From NCBI RefSeq assembly GCF_006782915.1, contig NZ_VCNP01000011.1:37951-101950 (forward strand): a DNA stretch of 64,000 nucleotides, given 5' to 3'. The notes below the pieces were generated by a model. The model saw only the letters and a program-made list of their open reading frames with translations. It searched no databases and was not told the origin of the DNA. Position numbers and translations under genes: made by a program. The stretch's first letter is position 1, and every line of letters begins with the position of its first letter. The DNA is from Streptomyces calvus. Lineage in GTDB: Bacteria > Actinomycetota > Actinomycetes > Streptomycetales > Streptomycetaceae. Below are positions 50,082-58,505 of the stretch, piece after piece.

Positions 50082-50104
50082 CAGCGCAGGGAGGGTGCTC
50101 ACGC

Positions 50105-53100
50105 ATGCAACACAGGGTTCGGCACAGATGGGGGACGGCGGTCGTCGCGACGACCGCCTTCGCTTTGGCCGCGGGCTCCCAGGGCGTAGCGGTCGCCCTG
50201 CCGACGGCACCGGCCAAGGCCGACCGGGAGTTCGCTTCGTCGTTCGAGTCCGGGGAGCCCGCCCCGGACTGGCTGAACACGGTCGACACGACCCCGGGCG
50301 GCGACAAGCGCGCCTCGGGCGTGGACGGCGGGTACAGCTCCGGCATCCCGGGCAATGTCACCGACCACGTCACCGACGTCCGCGCGAGCGCGGAGAACAC
50401 CGGCGGCGGTGAGGTGAAGGAGAACCTGGTGGACGGGGAGCCCAGCACCAAGTGGCTGGCCTTCGAGTCCACCGGCTGGGTGGAGTTCGACCTGGACGCG
50501 CCGGCGAAGGTGCTGCGCTACGCGCTCACCTCCGCCAACGACCACGCCGAACGCGACCCGAGGGACTGGACGCTCAAGGGCTCCGCCGACGGCACGCAGT
50601 GGACGACCCTCGACACCCGCTCCGGCGAGACGTTCTCCGAACGGTTCCAGACCAAGCTGTACGACGTGGACGCCTCCGCCGTCGCCGAGTACCGCCACTT
50701 CCGGCTGGAGATCACCAAGAACGGCAGCGGCGACCTGGTCCAGCTCGCCGACGTGCAGTTCTCCACCGGCGACAGCGAGACACCGATACCGCAGGACATG
50801 CTCTCGCTGGTCGACCGCGGACCGAGCGGCTCGCCCACGGCGAAGGCGGGCGCCGGGTTCACCGGAAAGCGTGCCCTGCGTTACGCCGGCCGGCACACCG
50901 CCGAGGGGCGGGCGTACTCGTACAACAAGGTGTTCGACGTCGATGTGGCGGTCGGCCGGAACACCCAGTTGTCGTACCGCGTCTTCCCGTCGATGGCGGA
51001 CGGCGACCTCGACTACGACGCCACCAACGTCTCCGTCGACCTCGCCTTCACCGACGGCACCTACCTGAGCGACCTGCGCGCCAGTGACCAGCACGGGTTC
51101 CCGCTGACGCCGCAGGGCCAGGGCGCGTCGAAGGTCCTGTACGTCAACCAGTGGAACAACGTGGTCTCCCGGATCGGCTCGGTGGCCGCCGGCAAGACCG
51201 TCGACCGGATCCTGGTGGCGTACGACTCGCCCAAGGGCGAGACGAAGTTCCGGGGCTGGCTGGACGACGTGGCGCTGAAGGAGGTGGCGCCGGAGCGGCC
51301 GAAGGCCCACCTCTCCGACTACGCGGTGACCACCCGCGGCACCAACTCCAGCGGCGGCTTCTCGCGCGGCAACAACTTCCCCGCGACGGCCGTCCCGCAC
51401 GGCTTCAACTTCTGGACCCCGGTCACCAACGCCGGGTCGCTGAGCTGGCTGTACGACTACGCGCGCGGCAACAACGCGGACAACCTGCCGACGATCCAGG
51501 CGTTCAGCGCGAGCCACGAGCCGAGCCCCTGGATGGGCGACCGGCAGACCTTCCAGGTGATGCCGTCCGTCGCCGCCGGCACCCCCGACCTCGGGCGTGA
51601 GGCGCGCGAGCTGGCCTTCCGGCACGAGAACGAGACCGCGCGGCCGTACTACTACGGTGTGCGGTTCGAGAACGGCCTGAAGGCCGAGATGGCGCCGACG
51701 GACCACGCGGCGATGATGCGCTTCACCTTCCCCGGTGACGACGCGAGCGTGCTGTTCGACAACGTCACCGACCAGGCCGGGCTGACCCTGGACAAGGAGA
51801 ACGGCACGTTCACCGGCTACTCGGACGTCAAGTCCGGACTGTCCACGGGCGCGACCCGGATGTTCGTGTACGGCGAGTTCGACAAGAAGGTCACCGAGGG
51901 CGACGCGAGCGGCGTCAAGGGCCATCTGCGCTTCGACGCGGGCGACGACCGCCGGGTCACGCTGCGCCTCGCCACCTCGCTGATCAGCGTCGACCAGGCC
52001 AAGGACAACCTGCGCCAGGAGATCCCCGAGGGCCGCGACTTCGAGGCGGTCAAGAAGAGCGCCCAGCGCCAGTGGGACCGCATCCTCGGCAAGGTCGAGG
52101 TCGAGGGCGCCACGCCGGACCAGCTGACCACGCTCTACTCCAGCCTGTACCGGCTGTACCTGTACCCGAACGCGGGCCACGAGAAGGTCGACGGCGCGTA
52201 CAAGTACGCCTCGCCGTTCTCGAGGATGCCGCAGCCGGACACCCCGACGCACACCGGCGCGAAGATCGTCGACGGCAAGGTGTACGTCAACAACGGCTTC
52301 TGGGACACCTACCGCACCACCTGGCCGGCGTACTCCTTCCTGACCCCGTCCAAGGCCGGTGAGCTGGTCGACGGGTTCGTGCAGCACTACAAGGACGGCG
52401 GCTGGACCTCGCGCTGGTCCTCCCCCGGCTACGCCGACCTGATGACCGGCACCTCCTCGGACGTGGCGTTCGCGGACGCCTACGTCAAGGGTGTCGACTT
52501 CGACGCGGAGGCCGCGTACGACGCGGCGGTGAAGAACGCCACCGTCGTGCCGCCGTCGTCCGGTGTGGGCCGCAAGGGCATGGCGACCTCGCCGTTCCTC
52601 GGCTACACCAGCACCGAGACGCACGAGGGCCTGTCGTGGGCGCTGGAGGGCTACCTCAACGACTACGGCATCGCGAAGATGGGCGAGGCCCTCTACAAGA
52701 AGACGGGCGAGAAGCGGTACAAGGAGGAGGCCGCGTACTTCCTGAACCGCGCCCAGGACTACGTCAACCTCTTCGACTCCGAGGCCGGGTTCTTCCAGGG
52801 CAAGAGCGCCAAGGGCGACTGGCGGGTCGAGTCCTCGAAGTACGACCCGCGCGTGTGGGGCCACGACTACACCGAGACCAACGGCTGGGGCTACGCCTTC
52901 ACCGCCCCGCAGGACAGCCGCGGTCTGGCCAACCTCTACGGCGGCCGGGACGGCCTCGGCGACAAGCTCGACGAGTACCTGTCCACCCCGGAGACGGCCT
53001 CCCCGGAGTTCGTCGGCTCCTACGGCGGTGTCATCCACGAGATGACCGAGGCCCGGGACGTCCGCATGGGCATGTACGGCCACTCCAACCAGGTGGCCCA

Positions 53101-53908
53101 CCACGCCCTGTACATGTACGACGCGGCCGGGCAGCCCTGGAAGACGCAGAAGAACGTGCGCGAGGTGCTGTCCCGGCTGTACACCGGCAGCGAGATCGGG
53201 CAGGGCTACCACGGCGACGAGGACAACGGCGAGCAGTCGGCCTGGTACCTGTTCTCCTCGCTCGGCTTCTACCCGCTGGTGATGGGCAGCGGCGAGTACG
53301 CCATCGGCTCCCCGCTGTTCAAGAAGGTCACCGTGCACCTGGAGAACGGTCGCGAGCTGGTCGTCAAGGCGCCGGAGAACAGCGCGAAGAACGTCTACGT
53401 GCAGGGTCTGAAGGTCAACGGCAAGCGCTGGAACTCCACCTCGCTGCCGCACGCGCTGATCGCCAAGGGCGGTGTCCTGGAGTTCGACATGGGCCCGCGC
53501 CCGTCGTCGTGGGGCACCGGCAAGAACGCCGCCCCGGTGTCGATCACGCAGGACGACGAGGTGCCCACGCCCCGCAAGGACGTGCTGAAGGGCGAGGGGG
53601 CGCTGTTCGACGACACCTCGGCGACCGGCGCCACGGTGTCCACCGTGGACCTGCCCGTCACCGGGAACACCGAGGCCGTCCAGTACACGCTGACGTCCGG
53701 CGACCGCGCCAAGGCGCCCACCGGCTGGGTGCTGCAGGGCTCGGCCGACGGAAAGACGTGGACCGACCTGGACACCCGGGCGGACGAGTCGTTCCGCTGG
53801 GACCGCCAGACGCGGGCCTTCTCGGTGGACGAGCCGGCGGCCTACGGCCACTACCGGCTGGTGCTCACCGGTGAGGCGGCGCTGACGGAGGTGGAACTGC
53901 TGAGCTGA
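50105..53908 (+). CDS. secreted GH92 alpha-mannosidase with flanking discoidin-like modules
   Basis: This 1267-residue secreted enzyme has a signal peptide (about 1-38, GTAVVATTAFALAAGSQGVAVA). An N-terminal F5/8-type (CBM32-like) module (about 95-220, WTLKGSADGTQWTTLDTRSG) and a linker beta-domain (about 225-395) come first. The GH92 catalytic region (about 400-1130) has VKNGFWDTYRTTWPAYSF-like and HEGLSWALEGYLNDYG motifs and the family hallmark GDEDNGEQSAWYLFSSLGFYPL with acidic active-site residues and calcium-dependent chemistry. A second discoidin-like module (about 1165-1267, WVLQGSADGKTWTDLDTRAD) repeats the first. It releases alpha-linked mannose from glycans; linkage preference is unclear. 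GGGAGGG lies 9 nt before the ATG. Confidence 0.9.
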   Translation: MQHRVRHRWGTAVVATTAFALAAGSQGVAVALPTAPAKADREFASSFESGEPAPDWLNTVDTTPGGDKRASGVDGGYSSGIPGNVTDHVTDVRASAENTGGGEVKENLVDGEPSTKWLAFESTGWVEFDLDAPAKVLRYALTSANDHAERDPRDWTLKGSADGTQWTTLDTRSGETFSERFQTKLYDVDASAVAEYRHFRLEITKNGSGDLVQLADVQFSTGDSETPIPQDMLSLVDRGPSGSPTAKAGAGFTGKRALRYAGRHTAEGRAYSYNKVFDVDVAVGRNTQLSYRVFPSMADGDLDYDATNVSVDLAFTDGTYLSDLRASDQHGFPLTPQGQGASKVLYVNQWNNVVSRIGSVAAGKTVDRILVAYDSPKGETKFRGWLDDVALKEVAPERPKAHLSDYAVTTRGTNSSGGFSRGNNFPATAVPHGFNFWTPVTNAGSLSWLYDYARGNNADNLPTIQAFSASHEPSPWMGDRQTFQVMPSVAAGTPDLGREARELAFRHENETARPYYYGVRFENGLKAEMAPTDHAAMMRFTFPGDDASVLFDNVTDQAGLTLDKENGTFTGYSDVKSGLSTGATRMFVYGEFDKKVTEGDASGVKGHLRFDAGDDRRVTLRLATSLISVDQAKDNLRQEIPEGRDFEAVKKSAQRQWDRILGKVEVEGATPDQLTTLYSSLYRLYLYPNAGHEKVDGAYKYASPFSRMPQPDTPTHTGAKIVDGKVYVNNGFWDTYRTTWPAYSFLTPSKAGELVDGFVQHYKDGGWTSRWSSPGYADLMTGTSSDVAFADAYVKGVDFDAEAAYDAAVKNATVVPPSSGVGRKGMATSPFLGYTSTETHEGLSWALEGYLNDYGIAKMGEALYKKTGEKRYKEEAAYFLNRAQDYVNLFDSEAGFFQGKSAKGDWRVESSKYDPRVWGHDYTETNGWGYAFTAPQDSRGLANLYGGRDGLGDKLDEYLSTPETASPEFVGSYGGVIHEMTEARDVRMGMYGHSNQVAHHALYMYDAAGQPWKTQKNVREVLSRLYTGSEIGQGYHGDEDNGEQSAWYLFSSLGFYPLVMGSGEYAIGSPLFKKVTVHLENGRELVVKAPENSAKNVYVQGLKVNGKRWNSTSLPHALIAKGGVLEFDMGPRPSSWGTGKNAAPVSITQDDEVPTPRKDVLKGEGALFDDTSATGATVSTVDLPVTGNTEAVQYTLTSGDRAKAPTGWVLQGSADGKTWTDLDTRADESFRWDRQTRAFSVDEPAAYGHYRLVLTGEAALTEVELLS

Positions 53909-53921
53909 CCACCGCTCACAG

Positions 53922-53954
53922 GGCGGGTCCGGACCGTGTCCGGGCCCGCCTTTT
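53922..53954 (+). terminator. rho-independent terminator after the GH92 gene
   Basis: A 13-bp stem (53922-53934 / 53938-53950, one G-T wobble, GGCGGG outermost) with a CGT loop is followed by TTTT, 13 bp after the stop codon. It is the most classical terminator in the window. Confidence 0.93.
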
Positions 53955-54064
53955 CGCTGGATTCCCGCAGGCCAACAGGTACCTCTCCGGTCCCCCGTGC
54001 ACCAGAATGAGGGCGGCCCCCGGTGCTCTCCGGGCGGCGCGTCCACGGCACGGGGAGGGCACGG

Positions 54065-56026
54065 ATGACGGACCCGGGGGACATCGACGCGGCCTGGCTG
54101 CCGTCCGCGGCGTTCCGCGCGGTCGGCAGCCGGCGTGTGCTGGTCCGCGCGGGCGAGGGCCCGCAGGCCGGCACGGTCCACAGCGAACTGGCCGAGGCCT
54201 GCGCCCGGTTCGGCGGCCGGGTGGTGCCGGACGGCGCGGACGCGGACCTGGTCCTCGCGCCGGCCGACGTCGACGGTCTCGGCGACGAGGGGTTCACGTT
54301 CGAGCGCCGCGGCGGGACCACGACCGTCACGGCGTCCGGCCAACGCGGCCTGCTGCACGGCCTGTTCCACGTGGTGCGGCTCGGCGAGGACGCCTTCACC
54401 GGTGAGCGCGCCCGGGAGGTGCACCGCCCGGCGCTCGCGACGCGCATGCTGGACCACTGGGACAACGTGGCCGTGCACCCGGTGATGGGCCAGGTCGAAC
54501 GCGGCTACGCGGGCGGCTCGCTGTTCTGGGCCGACGGACGGGCGCGCGGCGACCTGGACCGGGTGCGGGCGTACGGCAGGCTGCTCGCGGCGTGCGGTAT
54601 CAACGCCGTCGCCATCAACAACGTCAACGTCCACGCGACCGAGGCGCACCTGCTCACCGACCGGATCGGTGAGGTCGCCGCGATCGCCGACGTATTGCGT
54701 CCGTACGGCATCCGCACGCATCTGTCGGTCACGTTCGCCGCGCCGGTGGTGCTGGGCGGACTGCCCACCGCCGACCCGCTGGACGAGGCGGTGCGCACCT
54801 GGTGGGCGGAGGCGACGCGCCGGGTGTACGAGGCGATCGGCGACTTCGGCGGGTACGTCGTGAAGGCCGACTCGGAGGGCCAGCCGGGCCCGTTCGCCTA
54901 CGGCCGCTCGCACGCCGACGGCGCGAACCTGCTGGCCGCGGCGCTGGAGCCGTACGGCGGCACGGTGCACTGGCGGGCGTTCGTCTACGACCACCGGCAG
55001 GACTGGCGGGACCGGTCCACCGACCGGGCGCGGGCCGCGTACGACCATTTCACCCCGCTGGACGGGCGGTTCGCACCCAACGCGGTCCTCCAGGTCAAGC
55101 ACGGGCCGATGGACTTCCAGGTGCGCGAGCCGGTGTCCCCGCTGATCGGCGCGATGCCACGGACCCGGCTGGCGGTGGAGGTGCAGGCCACGCAGGAGTA
55201 CACCGGGCAGCAGCGGCACGTGTGCTGGCTGGGCCCGATGTGGAGCGAGGCGCTGCGGTTCCGGCCGGACGGCTCGGTGAGCGCCGGACGGCTGGCGGAC
55301 GGCCTGGTGGCCGTGTCGAACGCGGGCGACGACCCGTTCTGGACCGGTCATCCCCTCGCGCAGGCCAACCTCTACACGTTCGGCCGGCTGGCCTGGGACC
55401 CGGCGGCGGATCCGCGCGCGGTCCTCGACGAGTGGATCGCGCTGACCCATCCCGGCGCGCCGGAGCGGCTCGTCGACGGGCTGCACGCCGTGCTCGACGG
55501 CTCCTGGTCGACGTACGAGAAGTACACGGCGCCGCTCGGCGTGGGTTTCATGGTGCAGCCGGGGCACCACTACGGGCCGAGCGTCGACGGCTACGAGTAC
55601 AGCCCGTGGGGCACCTACCACTTCGCCGACCGCGACGGCGTCGGCGTGGACCGCAGCGCGGCGACCGGCACCGGGTACGCCGCGCAGTACGCCAAGCCGT
55701 GGTCCGAGGTGTACGAGTCGCCGGAGACCTGCCCGGACGAGCTGCTGCTGTTCTTCCACCACGTGTCCTACGGCCACGTACTGCACAGCGGGAAGACGGT
55801 GATCCAGCACATCTACGACACGCACTTCGAGGGTGTCGAGGAGGCCGAGGAGGCCCGCCGGGTGTGGGCGGGCCTCGCGGACCTGGTGGAGCCGGCCCGG
55901 CACGCGCGGGTGGCCGAGCGGTTCGAGGAGCAGGTGCGCTGCGCCCGGGAGTGGCGCGACCAGGTCAACAGCTACTTCCTGCGCAAGTCCGGCGTGCCGG
56001 ACGGGCGGGGGCGGACCGTCTACTGA
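54065..56026 (+). CDS. GH67 alpha-glucuronidase
   Basis: This 653-residue intracellular enzyme (no signal peptide) removes 4-O-methylglucuronic acid from the non-reducing end of xylooligosaccharides (aldouronic acids). Domain order is an N-terminal GH67 cap (about 1-115), TIM barrel with VVKADSEGQPGP (Glu271, probable acid), NAVLQVKHGPMDFQVREP (Asp350) and ATQEYTGQ (Glu378; Asp and Glu 28 apart, as in characterised enzymes), then the C-terminal helical domain. GGGAGGG before ATG 54065 sets the start. Its partners, importer and xylosidase, are transcribed convergently just downstream. Confidence 0.92.
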   Translation: MTDPGDIDAAWLPSAAFRAVGSRRVLVRAGEGPQAGTVHSELAEACARFGGRVVPDGADADLVLAPADVDGLGDEGFTFERRGGTTTVTASGQRGLLHGLFHVVRLGEDAFTGERAREVHRPALATRMLDHWDNVAVHPVMGQVERGYAGGSLFWADGRARGDLDRVRAYGRLLAACGINAVAINNVNVHATEAHLLTDRIGEVAAIADVLRPYGIRTHLSVTFAAPVVLGGLPTADPLDEAVRTWWAEATRRVYEAIGDFGGYVVKADSEGQPGPFAYGRSHADGANLLAAALEPYGGTVHWRAFVYDHRQDWRDRSTDRARAAYDHFTPLDGRFAPNAVLQVKHGPMDFQVREPVSPLIGAMPRTRLAVEVQATQEYTGQQRHVCWLGPMWSEALRFRPDGSVSAGRLADGLVAVSNAGDDPFWTGHPLAQANLYTFGRLAWDPAADPRAVLDEWIALTHPGAPERLVDGLHAVLDGSWSTYEKYTAPLGVGFMVQPGHHYGPSVDGYEYSPWGTYHFADRDGVGVDRSAATGTGYAAQYAKPWSEVYESPETCPDELLLFFHHVSYGHVLHSGKTVIQHIYDTHFEGVEEAEEARRVWAGLADLVEPARHARVAERFEEQVRCAREWRDQVNSYFLRKSGVPDGRGRTVY

Positions 56027-56311
56027 ACGCGCGGGACGGCGACGCCGAGCGGGTCCGGGATAAACGGTTCGCCCTGACCGGTGAGCAGGTCGGTGACGGT
56101 GGCGTGGGCGGTGGGGCGGTGCGGTGGTGTGGTCGAGGAGGAAAAGCGGGCGGGTGCCGTTGGGGGGCAGCGGGGCGAGCGGGCCGGGGACGTCGCTGAG
56201 GGTGTCGATGCCGGCCCGGGTGAACAGCCGGTGGTCCTCGTCCCACGCTCACTCGGGCCGTTGCTCGGGGTTGTCGTCGCCGTAGGGGACTTCGGGGTGC
56301 GGCGGGGTCAG
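56020..56311 (-). pseudogene. decayed open frame after the DUF624 gene
   Basis: On the minus strand, starting at a CTG that overlaps the DUF624 stop as CTGA, a frame with near-total GC3 reads TPPHPEVPYGDDNPEQRPE. It is broken by TGA at 56249-56251 where the context suggests Trp, continues AWDEDHRLFTRAGIDTLSDV and LAPLPPNGTRPLFLLDHTTA, then needs a frameshift near 56115 to read ATVTDLLTGQGEPF and PDPLGVAVPRV before a stop that overlaps the end of the GH67 gene. The tail resembles the C-terminal beta-domain of glycoside hydrolases, but no family is recognised. All upstream junctions in this operon are GTGA overlaps, so the CTGA may be a mutated start. Confidence 0.45.
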
Positions 56312-56991
56312 GCCGTGTAGTGCTCCTCGGTCTCGGTGATCAGCGGGCGGCTGCCGTGCAGCAGCGACAGCAGCAGCGGGGCGGCGAGCAGGGCGGGCAG
56401 GGCCTCGGTGAGCAGGGCGGTCCCGGCGGCCGTCACGACCAGCAGGGAGGCGGCGGAGAGGGTGGCGCGGGGCTGCCGGAGCAGGAAGTGGGCGGCGAGG
56501 CGGGCGGTGTCGCGGGCGCGGAAGGTGAACAGGGCGGTGAGGACCAGCGCGTGGGCGCCCCACAGCAGCGAGCCGGTGCCGATGAGCCCCAGCAGGGCCG
56601 CCCACCAGCGGGGCAGTCCGGTGGCGGAGAAGTGGGTGAGGGTGAAGGCGATCACCGTGAGCCAGCCGAGCAGCGGCGCCCACAGGGCCAGCGCGGCGCG
56701 GGCGCCGAGGCGCCAGCCGCGCAGGAAGGCGCGGGCCGGACGGAGGTCGGTGAGGTCGCGGCTGCGGTGGTGCAGCGCGTAGAGGGCGGCCGCGGCGGCC
56801 GGGCCGAGCGGCAGCAGGCAGGCGGCGGCCAGGGGCAGGTTGGCCGGGTCGGGGGCGAGCAGGAAGAGGCCGGCGAGGCCCGGCGCCGCGGTGAGCAGCA
56901 GCAGGGCCTCGACGGTGAGGAGGGTGTGGATCAGGGCGGCGGCCCGGGACAGCGGGCCGGTGCCGAAGGCGTCCACCCGTGCGGTGCTCAC
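56308..56991 (-). CDS. DUF624 (YesL-like) membrane protein
   Basis: This 227-residue protein has five or six membrane spans (AALIHTLLTVEALLLLTAAPGL, LPLAAACLLPLGPAAAAALY, GARAALALWAPLLGWLTVIAF, WAALLGLIGTGSLLWGAHAL and LSAASLLVVTAAGTALL). The DUF624 family occurs beside LplB/YtcP-type oligosaccharide importers, as in Bacillus yesL, with no proven role. It overlaps the GH39 gene as GTGA, so it is part of the aldouronate operon. Confidence 0.82.
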   Translation of the reverse strand: MSTARVDAFGTGPLSRAAALIHTLLTVEALLLLTAAPGLAGLFLLAPDPANLPLAAACLLPLGPAAAAALYALHHRSRDLTDLRPARAFLRGWRLGARAALALWAPLLGWLTVIAFTLTHFSATGLPRWWAALLGLIGTGSLLWGAHALVLTALFTFRARDTARLAAHFLLRQPRATLSAASLLVVTAAGTALLTEALPALLAAPLLLSLLHGSRPLITETEEHYTA

Positions 56992-58505
56992 GGCGTCTCC
57001 CCGCCGAGCAGGCGCCGCTCGTCCCACCAGGGCGGGGCCTCGTCGTGGACCGGGGTGACCTCGACCAGGGTGACCTCGTGGCGGGCGAGGGTCAGCGCGA
57101 GGTCGACGCGGCCGTTCTCGACGGGCAGCCGGTGGTGGCTGCGGGCGGGTTCGGCGGCCTCGTGGAGGATGTCGAGCTGTGTGCGCTCCGGTGAGCGGGG
57201 GCTGCCCATGTGCCGCCAGGCGGTGTAGGCGTTGCCGCGTTCCTCGTCGACGCGGGAGCGGCGGACGAACGCCTCGCCGCGCGGGGCGGTGCCGACCGGC
57301 AGGGACAGGCGCAGGGTGTGCCGGTCCGGGCCGGGCGTGCGCCCCGTCGTGTCGACGGGGGCCCAGGCGAGGACGGTGACCCGGCCGTCGGCGTGCCGGG
57401 TCACCAGGTGGTCGGCGCCCCGCGCGAGCTGCTGCTCGCCCATGCGGGCCATGAACGCGTACAGGTGGTAGGTGGGTTTGCGGACCTGGCGGTGGGTGAG
57501 CAGGCCGAAGCCGCCGTGGAAGAGCGCGGTCGGGATGCCGGTCTCCTCGAAGACGTCGCTGAACGTCCAGTAGGAGAAGGAGTCGGCGTGGTCGCCGCCC
57601 AAGGCGACGACCGGCGCGAGGTAGGCGGCGTGGAAGGCGGTGTCGTGGACCGGGTTGTCCGGCCGGTAGGAGGAGTTGAACTCGGTGATGTGGACGGGCA
57701 GTTCCGCCAGCCGGGTGCCGGCCAGCACCCGGCGGGGCGCGGCGAACTGCGTGAGGAGGTCGGCGGCCGGCGCCAGGGTCTGGTGGACGCCGAAGGGGAC
57801 GTGCCGGGCGGGCCCGGAGGTGTAGGCGTGGCGGGAGACGAAGTCGACGGGCACACCGCGCCGTTCGCTGAACTCCGCGAACGGCACCAGCCACTCGTCC
57901 GCGCCGGGTGAGATCGCCGGGCCGCCGACCCGCAGCCGGTCGTCCACCTCCTTCACGGCGTGCGCGGTCACCTCGTACAGCCGGTGGTACGCCGCCTGGT
58001 CGGCGTTGAGCCAGAAGTCGGGCAGGTTGGGTTCGTTCCACACCTCGACGGGCCAGGTGCGGACCTCTTCGGCGCCGTAGCGGTCGATCAGGTGGGTGAG
58101 GACGGCGCGGACGAGGTCCGTCCACTCCTTCTCGTCGGCGGGCGGGGTGATGTTGCCCTTCCACCAGAACACCGTCTGCCGTCCCGAGGCGAGCGCGGCC
58201 GGCATGAAGCCGAGTTCGAGGAAGGGGCGCACGCCGAGGCCGAGGCAGGCGTCGAGCACCTGGTCGAGGTAGGTGAAGGAGTGGTGGGTGCGGCGGGCGC
58301 CCTGCCACTCGTAGGTGCGGTGGATGCCCATGCCGTCGCTGAGCAGGCCGTGCCCGCGCAGGTACCGGAAGCCGATGTCGCGCTGGAGCAGGGCGAGGGA
58401 GTCCTGGTAGTCGCGGCGCAGCGCGAGGTCGAGGCGGCCGGTGCCGACGCAGTGGCGCCAGGCGTCGGACAGGGGGCCGTCCGGCTCCGCGGGGACGTGG
58501 ATCAC
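56988..58505 (-). CDS. GH39 beta-xylosidase-like glycoside hydrolase
   Basis: This 505-residue intracellular enzyme has a GH39 TIM barrel: FRYLRGHGLLSDGMGIHRTY, then acid/base Glu158 in VEVWNEPNLPDFW and nucleophile Glu275 in HITEFNSSYRPD. A C-terminal beta-sandwich (about 360-505) follows. GH39 enzymes release xylose from xylooligosaccharides (retaining), which fits trimming after GH67 removes glucuronate. The GTG overlaps the binding-protein stop. Alpha-iduronidase is the other GH39 activity but does not suit this context. Confidence 0.88.
   Translation of the reverse strand: MIHVPAEPDGPLSDAWRHCVGTGRLDLALRRDYQDSLALLQRDIGFRYLRGHGLLSDGMGIHRTYEWQGARRTHHSFTYLDQVLDACLGLGVRPFLELGFMPAALASGRQTVFWWKGNITPPADEKEWTDLVRAVLTHLIDRYGAEEVRTWPVEVWNEPNLPDFWLNADQAAYHRLYEVTAHAVKEVDDRLRVGGPAISPGADEWLVPFAEFSERRGVPVDFVSRHAYTSGPARHVPFGVHQTLAPAADLLTQFAAPRRVLAGTRLAELPVHITEFNSSYRPDNPVHDTAFHAAYLAPVVALGGDHADSFSYWTFSDVFEETGIPTALFHGGFGLLTHRQVRKPTYHLYAFMARMGEQQLARGADHLVTRHADGRVTVLAWAPVDTTGRTPGPDRHTLRLSLPVGTAPRGEAFVRRSRVDEERGNAYTAWRHMGSPRSPERTQLDILHEAAEPARSHHRLPVENGRVDLALTLARHEVTLVEVTPVHDEAPPWWDERRLLGGETP

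Larger units (their letters stand above)
49729..50104. other. divergent regulatory region of ngcE and the GH92 gene
   Basis: This 376-bp gap has no gene. It contains a DasR-like site and promoter for ngcE on the left, and a perfect palindrome overlapping a TTGACA -35 box for the GH92 gene on the right. Open frames inside it lack ribosome sites. Confidence 0.7.

Noticed and set aside
50099..55903. 1934-codon open frame on the minus strand, antisense to the GH92 and GH67 genes
   Set aside because: It runs across two genuine genes and a rho-independent terminator, has Arg/Val/Gly-rich low-complexity translation and no recognisable domain. Long antisense frames are expected at this GC content.
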